A DNA stretch of 64,000 bases, from NCBI RefSeq assembly GCF_044628455.1, contig NZ_JBIYZW010000001.1, forward strand, positions 1,922,001-1,986,000. Reading direction: 5' to 3'. Within the stretch, counting starts at the first letter, position 1. Each line of letters starts with the position of its first letter. The notes beneath the pieces were generated by a model. That model worked only from the letters and a program-made list of their open reading frames with translations, did not search any database and was not told the DNA's origin. The translations under genes were made by a program, and so were the position numbers. Positions 57,760-64,000 of this stretch are shown here, one piece after another. The DNA comes from Solirubrum sp044628455 (lineage in GTDB: Bacteria > Bacteroidota > Bacteroidia > Cytophagales > Hymenobacteraceae).

Positions 57760-58386
57760 ATGGAAATCCTGCTCGCCACGTTCACCACGCTCTTTTCCGT
57801 CGTCAACCCCTTCGGGGCTATGCCGGTGTTTCTCACTCTCACCGAGCACGACACGGCCGGCGGCCGGGCGGCCACGGCGCTGCGGGCGTGCATGTACATG
57901 GTGGGCGTGCTGGCCGTGTCGTTTTTTGCCGGGCAGTACATCCTCAACTTCTTCGGCATCAACATTCACCACCTGCGCATCGCGGGCGGCATTCTGCTGA
58001 TGCGCTCGGGTTTCGAGCTGCTCACGCCCGGCGGCAACCGCGCCAAGGTATCCGACGCCACCCTGGAGGAAAGCCTGCACAAGGACGACATCTCGTTTAC
58101 GCCCCTGGCCATGCCCATGCTCTCGGGCCCCGGCTCCATTGCCGTGTGCATCGGCTTGTTTACCGAGCGCCCCGATTTTATGGCCATGGGCCTGACCTTG
58201 CTGGGCTTTGCGCTGGTGGCCCTGGCCAGCTACATCATTCTGCTCTCGTCGCTGCGGCTTACCCGGTTTCTGGGGCGGCCGGGCATGGCCGCGCTGGCGC
58301 GCATCATGGGCTTCATCACCCTGGCTATCGGCGTCAACTTCCTGGCCACGGCCATCGTGGCCCTGTTTCCGGGGCTGACGCGGTAG
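57760..58386 (+). CDS. MarC family integral membrane protein
   Basis: This 208-aa protein has six predicted spans and matches the MarC/UPF0056 family: TFTTLFSVVNPFGAMPVFL, FFGINIHHLRIAGGILL, DISFTPLAMPMLSGPGSIAVCI (given in part) and IMGFITLAIGVNFLATAIV. The transport role is unproven. The ATG at 57760 begins MEILLATFTTLFS. A TACCTTTA box lies about 30 bp upstream. The next gene starts 3 bp after its stop. Confidence 0.9.
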   Translation: MEILLATFTTLFSVVNPFGAMPVFLTLTEHDTAGGRAATALRACMYMVGVLAVSFFAGQYILNFFGINIHHLRIAGGILLMRSGFELLTPGGNRAKVSDATLEESLHKDDISFTPLAMPMLSGPGSIAVCIGLFTERPDFMAMGLTLLGFALVALASYIILLSSLRLTRFLGRPGMAALARIMGFITLAIGVNFLATAIVALFPGLTR

Positions 58387-58389
58387 AGG

Positions 58390-58968
58390 ATGGATATCGG
58401 CTGGTTACTACTGATTCTGTTCGTCTTCGGCACGGGGGCCCTCTGCCTGGCTCTGCCTCTACTGGTACTGCAAGCCGTTCGGAAGTGGCTGAAGCAGCGC
58501 GGGCATCAGCGCAGCGCGTGGACAGTAGGCTCGGGGCAGATACTTTATAGCCTGGGCTGTCTGTGGCTGCTCAAAGAGGTCATCTTTCCTTCCCCGGCTT
58601 CGTTCGAAAGCGAGTTTGAGCAGATTGTCGGTCGGCCGCTGCCTCAGTCAGGAGTAGTAACTGACGGCAAGGAATCCGGCTTCGACCCGCACGGAGATTA
58701 TATTTCCTGCCTGCGGGTCGAACTTAGCGCCGCCGAGTTCGAGGCGTTGAGCAGGGCGCTGGCTGCCGATTCCTCGTACCGGCGAGCAGCAGGAGGCCCC
58801 GATTCCACTTTCATAGGCAGTAGCGAATACCAAGCGGTAACGGCCAACCTGCCCGATTCGGCCTACCAAATACATTACTCCAAAGGCATTGTCAACGAAA
58901 ACGTGTACCGCTTTATCGGCTTCCTGCGCAACCGCAAGACCGTAATCGTGTACCGCGTCAGCAGCTGA
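58390..58968 (+). CDS. Hypothetical two-span membrane protein (192 aa)
   Basis: Two N-terminal hydrophobic segments (LLLILFVFGTGALCLALPLLVL; GSGQILYSLGCLWLL) are followed by a soluble domain of about 120 residues with PQSGVVTDGKESGFDPHGDY and a beta-rich end (NRKTVIVYRVSS). No family is recognised. It starts 3 bp after the marC-like stop, so it is probably co-transcribed. Its GC content is lower than that of its neighbours. Confidence 0.65.
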   Translation: MDIGWLLLILFVFGTGALCLALPLLVLQAVRKWLKQRGHQRSAWTVGSGQILYSLGCLWLLKEVIFPSPASFESEFEQIVGRPLPQSGVVTDGKESGFDPHGDYISCLRVELSAAEFEALSRALAADSSYRRAAGGPDSTFIGSSEYQAVTANLPDSAYQIHYSKGIVNENVYRFIGFLRNRKTVIVYRVSS

Positions 58969-59064
58969 GCCCGCGTTGTCCGGCCAGCACCCGTCGGGCA
59001 GACCGCTTGAACCTCACATTTCTTCAGCTCATCAGGCCCATTGGGCTTCTACCGCGAGGGGAAA

Positions 59065-59096
59065 GATTGCTTCGTCCTTCGTCCTCGCAATGACAA
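59065..59096. repeat. Half copy of the GTCATTGCGAG-type dispersed repeat
   Basis: GATTGCTTCGTCC...CTCGCAATGACAA is the right half of the element seen complete at 43189-43337. It lies in the spacer in front of hemE, upstream of the -7 box. Confidence 0.75.
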
Positions 59097-59134
59097 GCGC
59101 GGGCGGGCGGCTGCGCAGCTCAGGCCGGCCGTTG

Positions 59135-59142
59135 TACCTTTG
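59135..59142 (+). promoter_or_regulatory. -7 box TACCTTTG for hemE
   Basis: It matches TAnnTTTG 21 bp before the hemE ATG. A clear -33 element is not seen. Confidence 0.6.
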
Positions 59143-59163
59143 CCGCTTCTAGCCTGCTCCCCA

Positions 59164-60210
59164 ATGCTCAAGAACGACCTCCTGCTCCGTGCCGCCCGCG
59201 GCGAACAAACCGAACGTACGCCCGTGTGGCTCATGCGCCAGGCCGGCCGCATTCTGCCCGAGTACCGCGCCCTGCGCGCCCGCCTCAGCGGCTTCAAGGA
59301 GCTGGTCGAAACCCCCGACCTGGCCGCCGAAGTCACCATCCAGCCCATCGACGCGCTCGACGTGGACGCGGCCATCATCTTCAGCGACATCCTGGTGGTG
59401 CCCGAGGCCATGGGCCTGACCTACGAGATGGTGGAAGCCCGCGGCCCGCTGTTTCCCGAAACGGTGCAGTCGGCCGCCGACGTGGACCGCCTGCGCGTAG
59501 CCGACCCGCACGAGCACCTGGGCTACGTCCTCGACGCCATCAAAGTAACCAAGCGGGCCCTGGGCGGGCGCGTGCCGCTCATTGGCTTTGCCGGCGCGCC
59601 CTGGACCATCCTGGCCTACATGGTAGAGGGCCACGGCTCCAAGACGTTTTCGAAAGCCCGCCGCCTGCTGTTTCAGGAGCCGGAGCTGGCCCACCGCCTG
59701 CTGCGCAAAATCACCGACACCACCATTGCCTACCTGCGCGCCCAGGTGGAGGCCGGCGCCAACCTGGTGCAGGTGTTCGACTCCTGGGCCGGCATTCTGA
59801 ACCCCGAGCACTACCGCGAGTTTTCGGCCCGCTACATCCAGGAAATCTGCGCCGCCATGCCCGCCGATACGCCCGTGACGGTGTTTGCCAAGGGCGCCTT
59901 CTTCGCCCACGACGACTTTGCCCGGATGCCCTGTCGCACCATTGGCCTCGACTGGAACGAAGACCCGCGCACGGTGCGCCCCCTGGTGGGCGACAAAACC
60001 TTGCAGGGCAACCTCGACCCCTGCGCCCTCTACGGCTCGCCCGAACAGGTGCGCGCCGCCACCGTGGCCATGCTCGAGCGCTTCGGCCCGCAGCGCCACA
60101 TTGCCAACCTGGGCCACGGCGTGTACCCCGACACCAACCCCGACCGCGTACGCGTGTTCATCGACACCGTGAAGGAGCACAGCCTGCGCATGCGCCAGGA
60201 TTTGGCGTAG
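59164..60210 (+). CDS. hemE: Uroporphyrinogen decarboxylase
   Basis: This 348-aa enzyme of haem biosynthesis decarboxylates uroporphyrinogen III to coproporphyrinogen III. Signature motifs are PVWLMRQAGRILPEYRALR (substrate-binding Arg residues), AAIIFSDILVVPEAMG and FAGAPWTILAYMVEGHGSK. FDSWAGILNPEHYREF and LDWNEDPRTVRPLVGD follow, and the end is NLGHGVYPDTNPDRV. The ATG at 59164 gives the typical MLKNDLLLRAARGE start. A promoter box is upstream, and a word-repeat element separates it from the glycosyltransferase gene. Confidence 0.97.
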   Translation: MLKNDLLLRAARGEQTERTPVWLMRQAGRILPEYRALRARLSGFKELVETPDLAAEVTIQPIDALDVDAAIIFSDILVVPEAMGLTYEMVEARGPLFPETVQSAADVDRLRVADPHEHLGYVLDAIKVTKRALGGRVPLIGFAGAPWTILAYMVEGHGSKTFSKARRLLFQEPELAHRLLRKITDTTIAYLRAQVEAGANLVQVFDSWAGILNPEHYREFSARYIQEICAAMPADTPVTVFAKGAFFAHDDFARMPCRTIGLDWNEDPRTVRPLVGDKTLQGNLDPCALYGSPEQVRAATVAMLERFGPQRHIANLGHGVYPDTNPDRVRVFIDTVKEHSLRMRQDLA

Positions 60211-60212
60211 GC

Positions 60213-60345
60213 TTCGTTGTTCGTTGTTGGTTTTTCGTTGTTCGTTTTTTCCTGTGCGCCGGTGGTTTCGGGCCATCCTGCCCAGGTGGAACCGGCCAAG
60301 CCGAAAAACGAAAAACCAACAACGAAAACCCAACAACCAAACCGA
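60213..60345. repeat. Word-repeat inverted repeat (TTCGTTGTT word)
   Basis: An exact 19-bp inverted pair, TTCGTTGTTGGTTTTTCGT (60220-60238) and its complement (60308-60326), flanks 69 bp of ordinary sequence. Both arms continue in the same word on either side. It lies between hemE and the glycosyltransferase gene. Confidence 0.85.
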
Positions 60346-60356
60346 CCCTTGCCCCC

Positions 60357-61160
60357 ATGCCCCACTCGTTTGAGCCGCTTTCCTGCTACGTTCTCACGCG
60401 CAACGCCGAGAAGTACCTGGGGCAGGTGCTGGCCGCCATCCGACCCGTGGCCGACGACCTGCTCATCGTCGACTCGGGCTCTACCGACGCCACCCTCGAC
60501 ATTGCAAGGCAGCACGGGGCCCGCATAGTCACCCGGCCCTTCGACAATTTCCGCGAGCAGCGCCGCTTTGCCGACAGCCAGTGCCAGCATACCTGGACCC
60601 TGGCCCTCGATGCCGACGAAGTGCCTTCCCCGGCCTTCGTGCAGGCCATCCAAATGCTCAAGCGCAACCACTTCAACCAGCAAACCTCCCGCCCCGACGC
60701 CTTCCAGTTCGAGCGGGTGTGGTACGTGATGGGCCAGCGCGTGCACGCCTACTTCCCGGTATCGAGCCCCGACTACCCTACCCGCCTGCTCAACCGCGCC
60801 AAGGTAGGCTACGCCGACGGCACCGACGCCGTGCACGCCGGTCCCTCGGGCCACGAGCGCGTCGAGCGCATCGAGGGCGTGGTGCAGCACTACAGCTGCG
60901 ACTCGGTGGACGAGCTCTTCGGCAAACTCAACCACTACACCACCATGGCCGCCCGCGACCTGGCCCGCCGCGGCAAGCGCGCCACCTGGCTCAAGCGCAC
61001 CTTCAGCCCCTGGGGCGCCTGGCTGAAATGGTACCTGCGCAAGGGCAACTGGCGCGACGGCACCGTGGGCCGCCTCATGGGCCACTACGCCTACGAGTAC
61101 AGCTACCAGAAATACCAGAAGCTCTACTTCGACCAGCGCCCCCCCACTCCAGCCCCCTAA
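60357..61160 (+). CDS. Family 2 glycosyltransferase (WaaE/KdtX-like)
   Basis: This 267-aa cytoplasmic GT-A fold enzyme has the N-terminal LSCYVLTRNAEKYLGQVLAAI, the nucleotide-sugar region LLIVDSGSTDATLDIARQHGARIV (given in part), the DxD-like LALDADEVPSPAF, and a C-terminal helical region (MAARDLARRGKRATWLKRTF). It resembles lipopolysaccharide-core glucosyltransferases of the WaaE type, which fits the heptose kinase gene nearby. The donor and acceptor are not known. The ATG at 60357 is used. Confidence 0.88.
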   Translation: MPHSFEPLSCYVLTRNAEKYLGQVLAAIRPVADDLLIVDSGSTDATLDIARQHGARIVTRPFDNFREQRRFADSQCQHTWTLALDADEVPSPAFVQAIQMLKRNHFNQQTSRPDAFQFERVWYVMGQRVHAYFPVSSPDYPTRLLNRAKVGYADGTDAVHAGPSGHERVERIEGVVQHYSCDSVDELFGKLNHYTTMAARDLARRGKRATWLKRTFSPWGAWLKWYLRKGNWRDGTVGRLMGHYAYEYSYQKYQKLYFDQRPPTPAP

Positions 61161-61287
61161 GCCGGTTTCGCTTTCTCCGCCGCGTGGCTCAGCTCCCCCT
61201 CATCGGCGGGGACTGAGCCACGCGCCGTTTAGGCCCCGGCCGGCGCGTGCTCCCCCCGCCCAAGCGCCGCAAGCTGCGCCCCAAAAG

Positions 61288-61455
61288 GCGTCTATAGCAA
61301 CCAAAGCCTCATCGATAGCAACCGAAGAGCCATCCCTAACAACCGAAGCTCCGTCGATAGCAACCGAAGAGCCATCGATAGCAACCGAAGCTCCATCTAT
61401 AACGACCGAAGAGGCATCTATATAAACCGAAGCTCCATCTACAGGATTTTTCCGC
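61288..61455. repeat. 21-bp tandem repeat array C (8 degenerate units)
   Basis: Units start at 61288 and then every 21 bp to 61435, with no slip. The conserved part is CCATCGATAGCAACCGAAG, with the last bases alternating CT and AG. It lies in the convergent spacer between the glycosyltransferase and the heptose kinase genes. In one minus-strand frame it reads as a heptad similar to VAIDGSS, giving a false ORF. Confidence 0.92.
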
Positions 61456-61757
61456 TCTTCGGTCGTTGACTTTACCGCTTCGGGCACTATCGACGCTCCT
61501 TGGCGGGCTGCTGCGGGCGCTTCGACCCGTGCTGATACGGCTTCGGACACCAGGTCCCGAACCTGGGTTGCTTACGGCGGCGCGTCGGGCAAGGCTTGCG
61601 GCTCCCGGGCGCGGGCCACGACCCGTTCGGGGGCTACCGGCGCCGCGGCGGGGGCCGGGGGCGCGGCTAGGCCGGCCGGGGCGGAAGCCTGGCGCCCGAC
61701 TTGGCTACGATTGTTCGCGCCGATGTGTAATGACCGGCGGGACGTTGCCCGCCGGGT
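61456..61757. other. GC-rich spacer between array C and the heptose kinase gene
   Basis: No gene is supported here. It is extremely GC-rich, with repeated GCGGGGGCCGG-like tracts, plus an inverted echo of the array unit (CTCTTCGGTCGTTG at 61454-61467). The hairpin CCGGCGGG-acgttg-CCCGCCGG (61734-61755) overlaps the last bases before the kinase stop and may be its terminator, but lacks a T-run. Confidence 0.55.
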
Positions 61758-62780
61758 TTAGGCTTGCAGGTTCAGGGCGACGGCCTCGGCTTCGGCCAGC
61801 AGCAGGCTTTTGTCGATGGGTACCACGCCCACCTGCTCGCACACCAGCCCGCCGCCCAGGTTCGACAGCGCGGCCGTAACCGGCGCGGGCAGCCCCAAGG
61901 CCACGCACAAGGCCGCAATGCTGATGACGGTGTCGCCGGCGCCCGACACGTCGGAAATGGTGCGCAGGTGGGCCGGCAGGTAGGTGCGCTGCCCTGCGGC
62001 GTCTTCCACAAACACGCCGCGCTCGGAGAGGGTCACCAGCACGTTTTCAGGCTGCATGTGGGCGCGCAGGCTGGCCACGGCCGCCTCGAAGGCGGGCAGG
62101 TCGGCGTCGTCGAAGGTCAGGCCCAGGCCCTCGCGCAGCTCCTTGAGGTTGGGCTTGAACAGGGTGCAGCCGCCGTAGGCCAGGAAGTTGCGCTTCTTGG
62201 GGTCGACCACGGTGGGAATGCCCCGCTCCCGGGCCTGGGCGATGAAGCGCGCAATGCGGCTGGGGTTGAGCACGCCCTTGTCGTAGTCCTCGAAAATCAC
62301 CACGTCGGCGCGGTCCAGCAACTGCTCGAAGGCCTCGCTCAGGGTCGCGTCTTCGGCCGCGCTCAGGTCGGTTTCCACCTCCGAGTCGATGCGCAGCAGC
62401 TGCTGGCCGTGGGCCAGAATGCGCTGCTTGACGGTGGTGGGCCGCTCGGCGCTGCGCACCAGGCCATCGGCCGAGAGCTGGCGCTGGTGCAGCTCCAGCA
62501 GCAGCTGGTCGCCCCCGCCGTCGGTGCCAATGACCGCGCACAAGAGCGGCGTGGCGCCCAGGGCCTGCACGTTGAGGGCCACGTTGGCGGCGCCGCCCAG
62601 GCGCTGCTCGGTGCGGGCCACGTTCACCACCGGTACGGGCGCCTCGGGTGAGAGGCGGGTGGAGCGCCCCCACACGTAGGCATCCACCATCACGTCGCCC
62701 ACGATGAGCACGGTAAGGCCGTTGAAGGCGGCGAAGAGTTCGGGCAGCGTGGCGGGCACAGACAAAGCAGCAGCGGGCAT
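61758..62780 (-). CDS. hldA: D-glycero-beta-D-manno-heptose-7-phosphate kinase (HldE kinase domain, RfaE1-like)
   Basis: This 340-aa PfkB-family kinase corresponds to the N-terminal half of bifunctional HldE. Motifs are VLIVGDVMVDAYVWGRSTRLSPEAPVPVV (given in part), GGAANVALNVQALGATP, DYDKGVLNPSRI, VDPKKRNFLAYGG, FKPNLKELREG, and the catalytic DVSGAGDTVISIAA. It makes heptose-1,7-bisphosphate for lipopolysaccharide core or related glycans. No nucleotidyl-transferase domain is attached. The ATG at 62780 is used; the frame is open upstream into a word-repeat element. A TACCTTTG box lies 27 bp upstream. Confidence 0.88.
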   Translation of the reverse strand: MPAAALSVPATLPELFAAFNGLTVLIVGDVMVDAYVWGRSTRLSPEAPVPVVNVARTEQRLGGAANVALNVQALGATPLLCAVIGTDGGGDQLLLELHQRQLSADGLVRSAERPTTVKQRILAHGQQLLRIDSEVETDLSAAEDATLSEAFEQLLDRADVVIFEDYDKGVLNPSRIARFIAQARERGIPTVVDPKKRNFLAYGGCTLFKPNLKELREGLGLTFDDADLPAFEAAVASLRAHMQPENVLVTLSERGVFVEDAAGQRTYLPAHLRTISDVSGAGDTVISIAALCVALGLPAPVTAALSNLGGGLVCEQVGVVPIDKSLLLAEAEAVALNLQA

Positions 62781-62807
62781 TGCGAAGCGGAATGACGAAA
62801 CAGGCGG

Positions 62808-62815
62808 CAAAGGTA
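62808..62815 (-). promoter_or_regulatory. -7 box TACCTTTG for the heptose kinase gene
   Basis: It is a TAnnTTTG match on the minus strand, 27 bp before the ATG, placed just outside the word-repeat element. Confidence 0.6.
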
Positions 62816-62826
62816 AGGCCCCGCTG

Positions 62827-63000
62827 ATAGTTGGCAGTTGTGGGTTGCCCGTTGTCAGTGGCTGGTTGTTCGTGGTTCGTTGTTGGCTGTTCGTTGTTCG
62901 GCGCGGCCGCAGCCTCTCCCGACAACTGCCAACTATGGCCTGACAACTCTCAACTGACAACCAACAACTATCAACTCGCAACTATCAACTGGCAACAGAC
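62827..63000. repeat. Word-repeat inverted repeat (AACTATCAACT word)
   Basis: An exact 15-bp inverted pair, ATAGTTGGCAGTTGT (62827-62841) / ACAACTGCCAACTAT (62922-62936), is followed by more AACT/CAACT words up to 63000. It also contains GTTGTCAGT paired with ACTGACAAC. It lies between the kinase gene and the DinB/YfiT gene, ending 3 bp before the latter's stop codon. Confidence 0.85.
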
Positions 63001-63002
63001 AA

Positions 63003-63536
63003 CTATGCCAACAGGCGAATGTGACCCAGGTGGTGACGGCCGTGCCAGGCGTATTGCACCAGGGCCTGCTCCAGCGAGAAGGTGCGCTGCAGCCGCGGGT
63101 GGTAAAACGTGCGCTGCCACTGCTCCTCGCTCAGGTGGTGCAGCAGGTTCACCCAGCGTGCGTGCAGCTGCTCCAGCAAGCCCAGCGACACGGTGATGGG
63201 CGTGGCCGCCACGTCGGGCAGTTCGGCCCAGGCGCTTTCCTGAAACACCGGCACGGTGGGGTTTTCTTCCGTGAGGGCCTGCCGAAAGCGGGCGTAGAGC
63301 AGCGGGTGCATGTCGGCCAGATGGTGAATGATCTGCCGGCCGTTCCAGCCGCCGGGGCGGTAGGGCTGCTCGAGGCGCACGCCGCCCACACTGCGGGCCG
63401 CGGCCGTGAGCTGCGCCGGCAGCTCGGCCAGCTGCTGAATAAATGCGGTGCGCTCGGCGGCGGTCAGGGGTTGCTCGGGCAGCTGCACCCGGCCAATGGG
63501 AAAGCGCAGATGTTCGTCGGGGAAGGGCTGGGACAT
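63003..63536 (-). CDS. DinB-superfamily protein, YfiT-like bacillithiol transferase type
   Basis: This is a 177-aa four-helix-bundle protein. The metal-binding His residues are visible in RQIIHHLADMHPLLYARFRQAL (given in part) and in the closing YAWHGRHHLGHIRLL. It also has the family opener FPIGRVQLP and the substrate-side segment YRPGGWNGRQIIHH. Members of the YfiT group conjugate bacillithiol or related thiols; the exact reaction is inferred. It is on the same strand as the heptose kinase gene, with a word-repeat element between. Confidence 0.85.
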   Translation of the reverse strand: MSQPFPDEHLRFPIGRVQLPEQPLTAAERTAFIQQLAELPAQLTAAARSVGGVRLEQPYRPGGWNGRQIIHHLADMHPLLYARFRQALTEENPTVPVFQESAWAELPDVAATPITVSLGLLEQLHARWVNLLHHLSEEQWQRTFYHPRLQRTFSLEQALVQYAWHGRHHLGHIRLLA

Positions 63537-63613
63537 TTGCGGAGGCTCAGTTACTGAAAACCCAATAGCTGACGGCTGTGCGTCCTGGGGCGGGCAATAC
63601 TACCTGTCAGCAG

Positions 63614-64000
63614 TCAACCTTTCGGCCATGCCCGCGCTGTTAATTGCTCGCCAAACAGCAAAGCAAACAAGATGATACTCATAAGTATTTTCACCACCAT
63701 CCAGAAATCAAATTGTTGGCTGATCATAAACCACCCTATTGCAAATTCAATAGCGAAGGTTAAAATCAGGGCTAGCAGCCTTGACCAGCTCTTGTGCTCA
63801 AGCGCGAGCTTAATGGGAAACAGCAATGCAAGCGCTTCGATAGTTGGCCATATACAAAGCAGCGAGAGTGTAAAAACAATGTTTTCCGCATTGTTCAAGT
63901 TTTGCCAATTCCAGTCAGAGCCAGCGCCGCTTTCAATAAACTGATACCCATAAAAGCCGACCCATTTTATCACGATGTAGGCCATAAATCTGCTTAGCAT
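63614..64000 (-). CDS. Hypothetical low-GC membrane protein (128 aa, at window edge)
   Basis: This protein has three or four hydrophobic segments (FTLSLLCIWPTIEALALLF; LLALILTFAIEFAIGWFMI; FWMVVKILMSIILFALLF). No family is recognised. The ATG at 64000 is the last base of the window, so a longer gene starting outside cannot be excluded; MAYIVIKWVGFYG a few codons in is another start. GC content is about 40 %, far below the rest of the window, which suggests recent transfer. Confidence 0.55.
   Translation of the reverse strand: MLSRFMAYIVIKWVGFYGYQFIESGAGSDWNWQNLNNAENIVFTLSLLCIWPTIEALALLFPIKLALEHKSWSRLLALILTFAIEFAIGWFMISQQFDFWMVVKILMSIILFALLFGEQLTARAWPKG

Noticed and set aside
59226..60356. 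Long N-terminal extension of the glycosyltransferase through hemE
   Set aside because: It is out of frame with the well-supported hemE. The ATG at 60357 gives a normal family N-terminus.
61466..61879. Arg/Pro-rich 137-codon frame
   Set aside because: It is GC-rich spacer plus antisense of the heptose kinase gene; composition is random-like.

Overview
The window is high-GC DNA (mostly well above 60 % GC) from a member of the Bacteroidota, most likely Hymenobacter or a close relative. This rests on several features: many -7 boxes of the Bacteroidota form TAnnTTTG, a carboxypeptidase-regulatory-domain TonB receptor paired with a DUF4249 lipoprotein, PKD-domain lipoproteins, a large carbohydrate-degradation cluster, and long gene-free spacers filled with small repeats. 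Genus placement is inference. No rRNA, tRNA, CRISPR array, IS transposase or phage gene was seen.

Layout. (1) 1-7.2 kb: the end of an L-lactate oxidation operon (lutB partial, lutC, + strand) converges on a minus-strand cluster for non-phosphorylative deoxyhexose breakdown: FucP-like transporter, two SDR dehydrogenases, an FAH-family hydrolase and a fuconolactonase-type amidohydrolase. That route ends in pyruvate plus L-lactate, so the lut genes would consume its product. (2) 7.2-16.9 kb: a minus-strand pectin/rhamnogalacturonan cluster (GH28, sialate-type O-acetylesterase, beta-propeller glycosidase, GH106, GH88/105, PL22). No SusC/SusD is in view. (3) 17-27.8 kb: pirin, a small protein, then a complete tripartite RND efflux system (adaptor, pump, outer-membrane factor), a small membrane protein, and the two-component pair that probably controls them. 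Two matching operator/promoter modules with TAAT every 10-11 bp lie in front of the adaptor gene and the small membrane protein. (4) 27.8-34.5 kb: VOC protein, methionine aminopeptidase, EamA transporter, rarA, an unknown gene, sppA. (5) 34.5-38.1 kb: four paralogous PKD lipoproteins with a shared, unrecognised C-terminal domain and a recent conversion tract. (6) 38.3-45.8 kb: purine-nucleoside phosphorylase, a lipoprotein, DUF4249 protein plus TonB receptor, a secreted protein, fabG, a YiiX-like protein. (7) 46-53.6 kb: a VWA-type membrane protein, rluE-like pseudouridine synthase, alpha/beta hydrolase, an orphan Imm53-like immunity gene of low GC, dnaK. (8) 53.7-64 kb: secreted protein, FAD monooxygenase, EEP-family protein, purE, marC-like gene, hemE, glycosyltransferase, heptose kinase, DinB/YfiT protein, and a low-GC membrane protein at the edge.

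The most unusual content is non-coding. Three separate spacers hold tandem arrays with exactly the same 21-bp period but different consensus sequences (2171-2400, 30235-30465, 61288-61455). Five other spacers hold low-complexity 'word-repeat' inverted repeats, each locus with its own word. One spacer has a perfect 52-bp palindrome, one a 44-bp tandem repeat, and five carry full or partial copies of the widespread GTCATCCTGAG / GTCATTGCGAG type of dispersed repeat.
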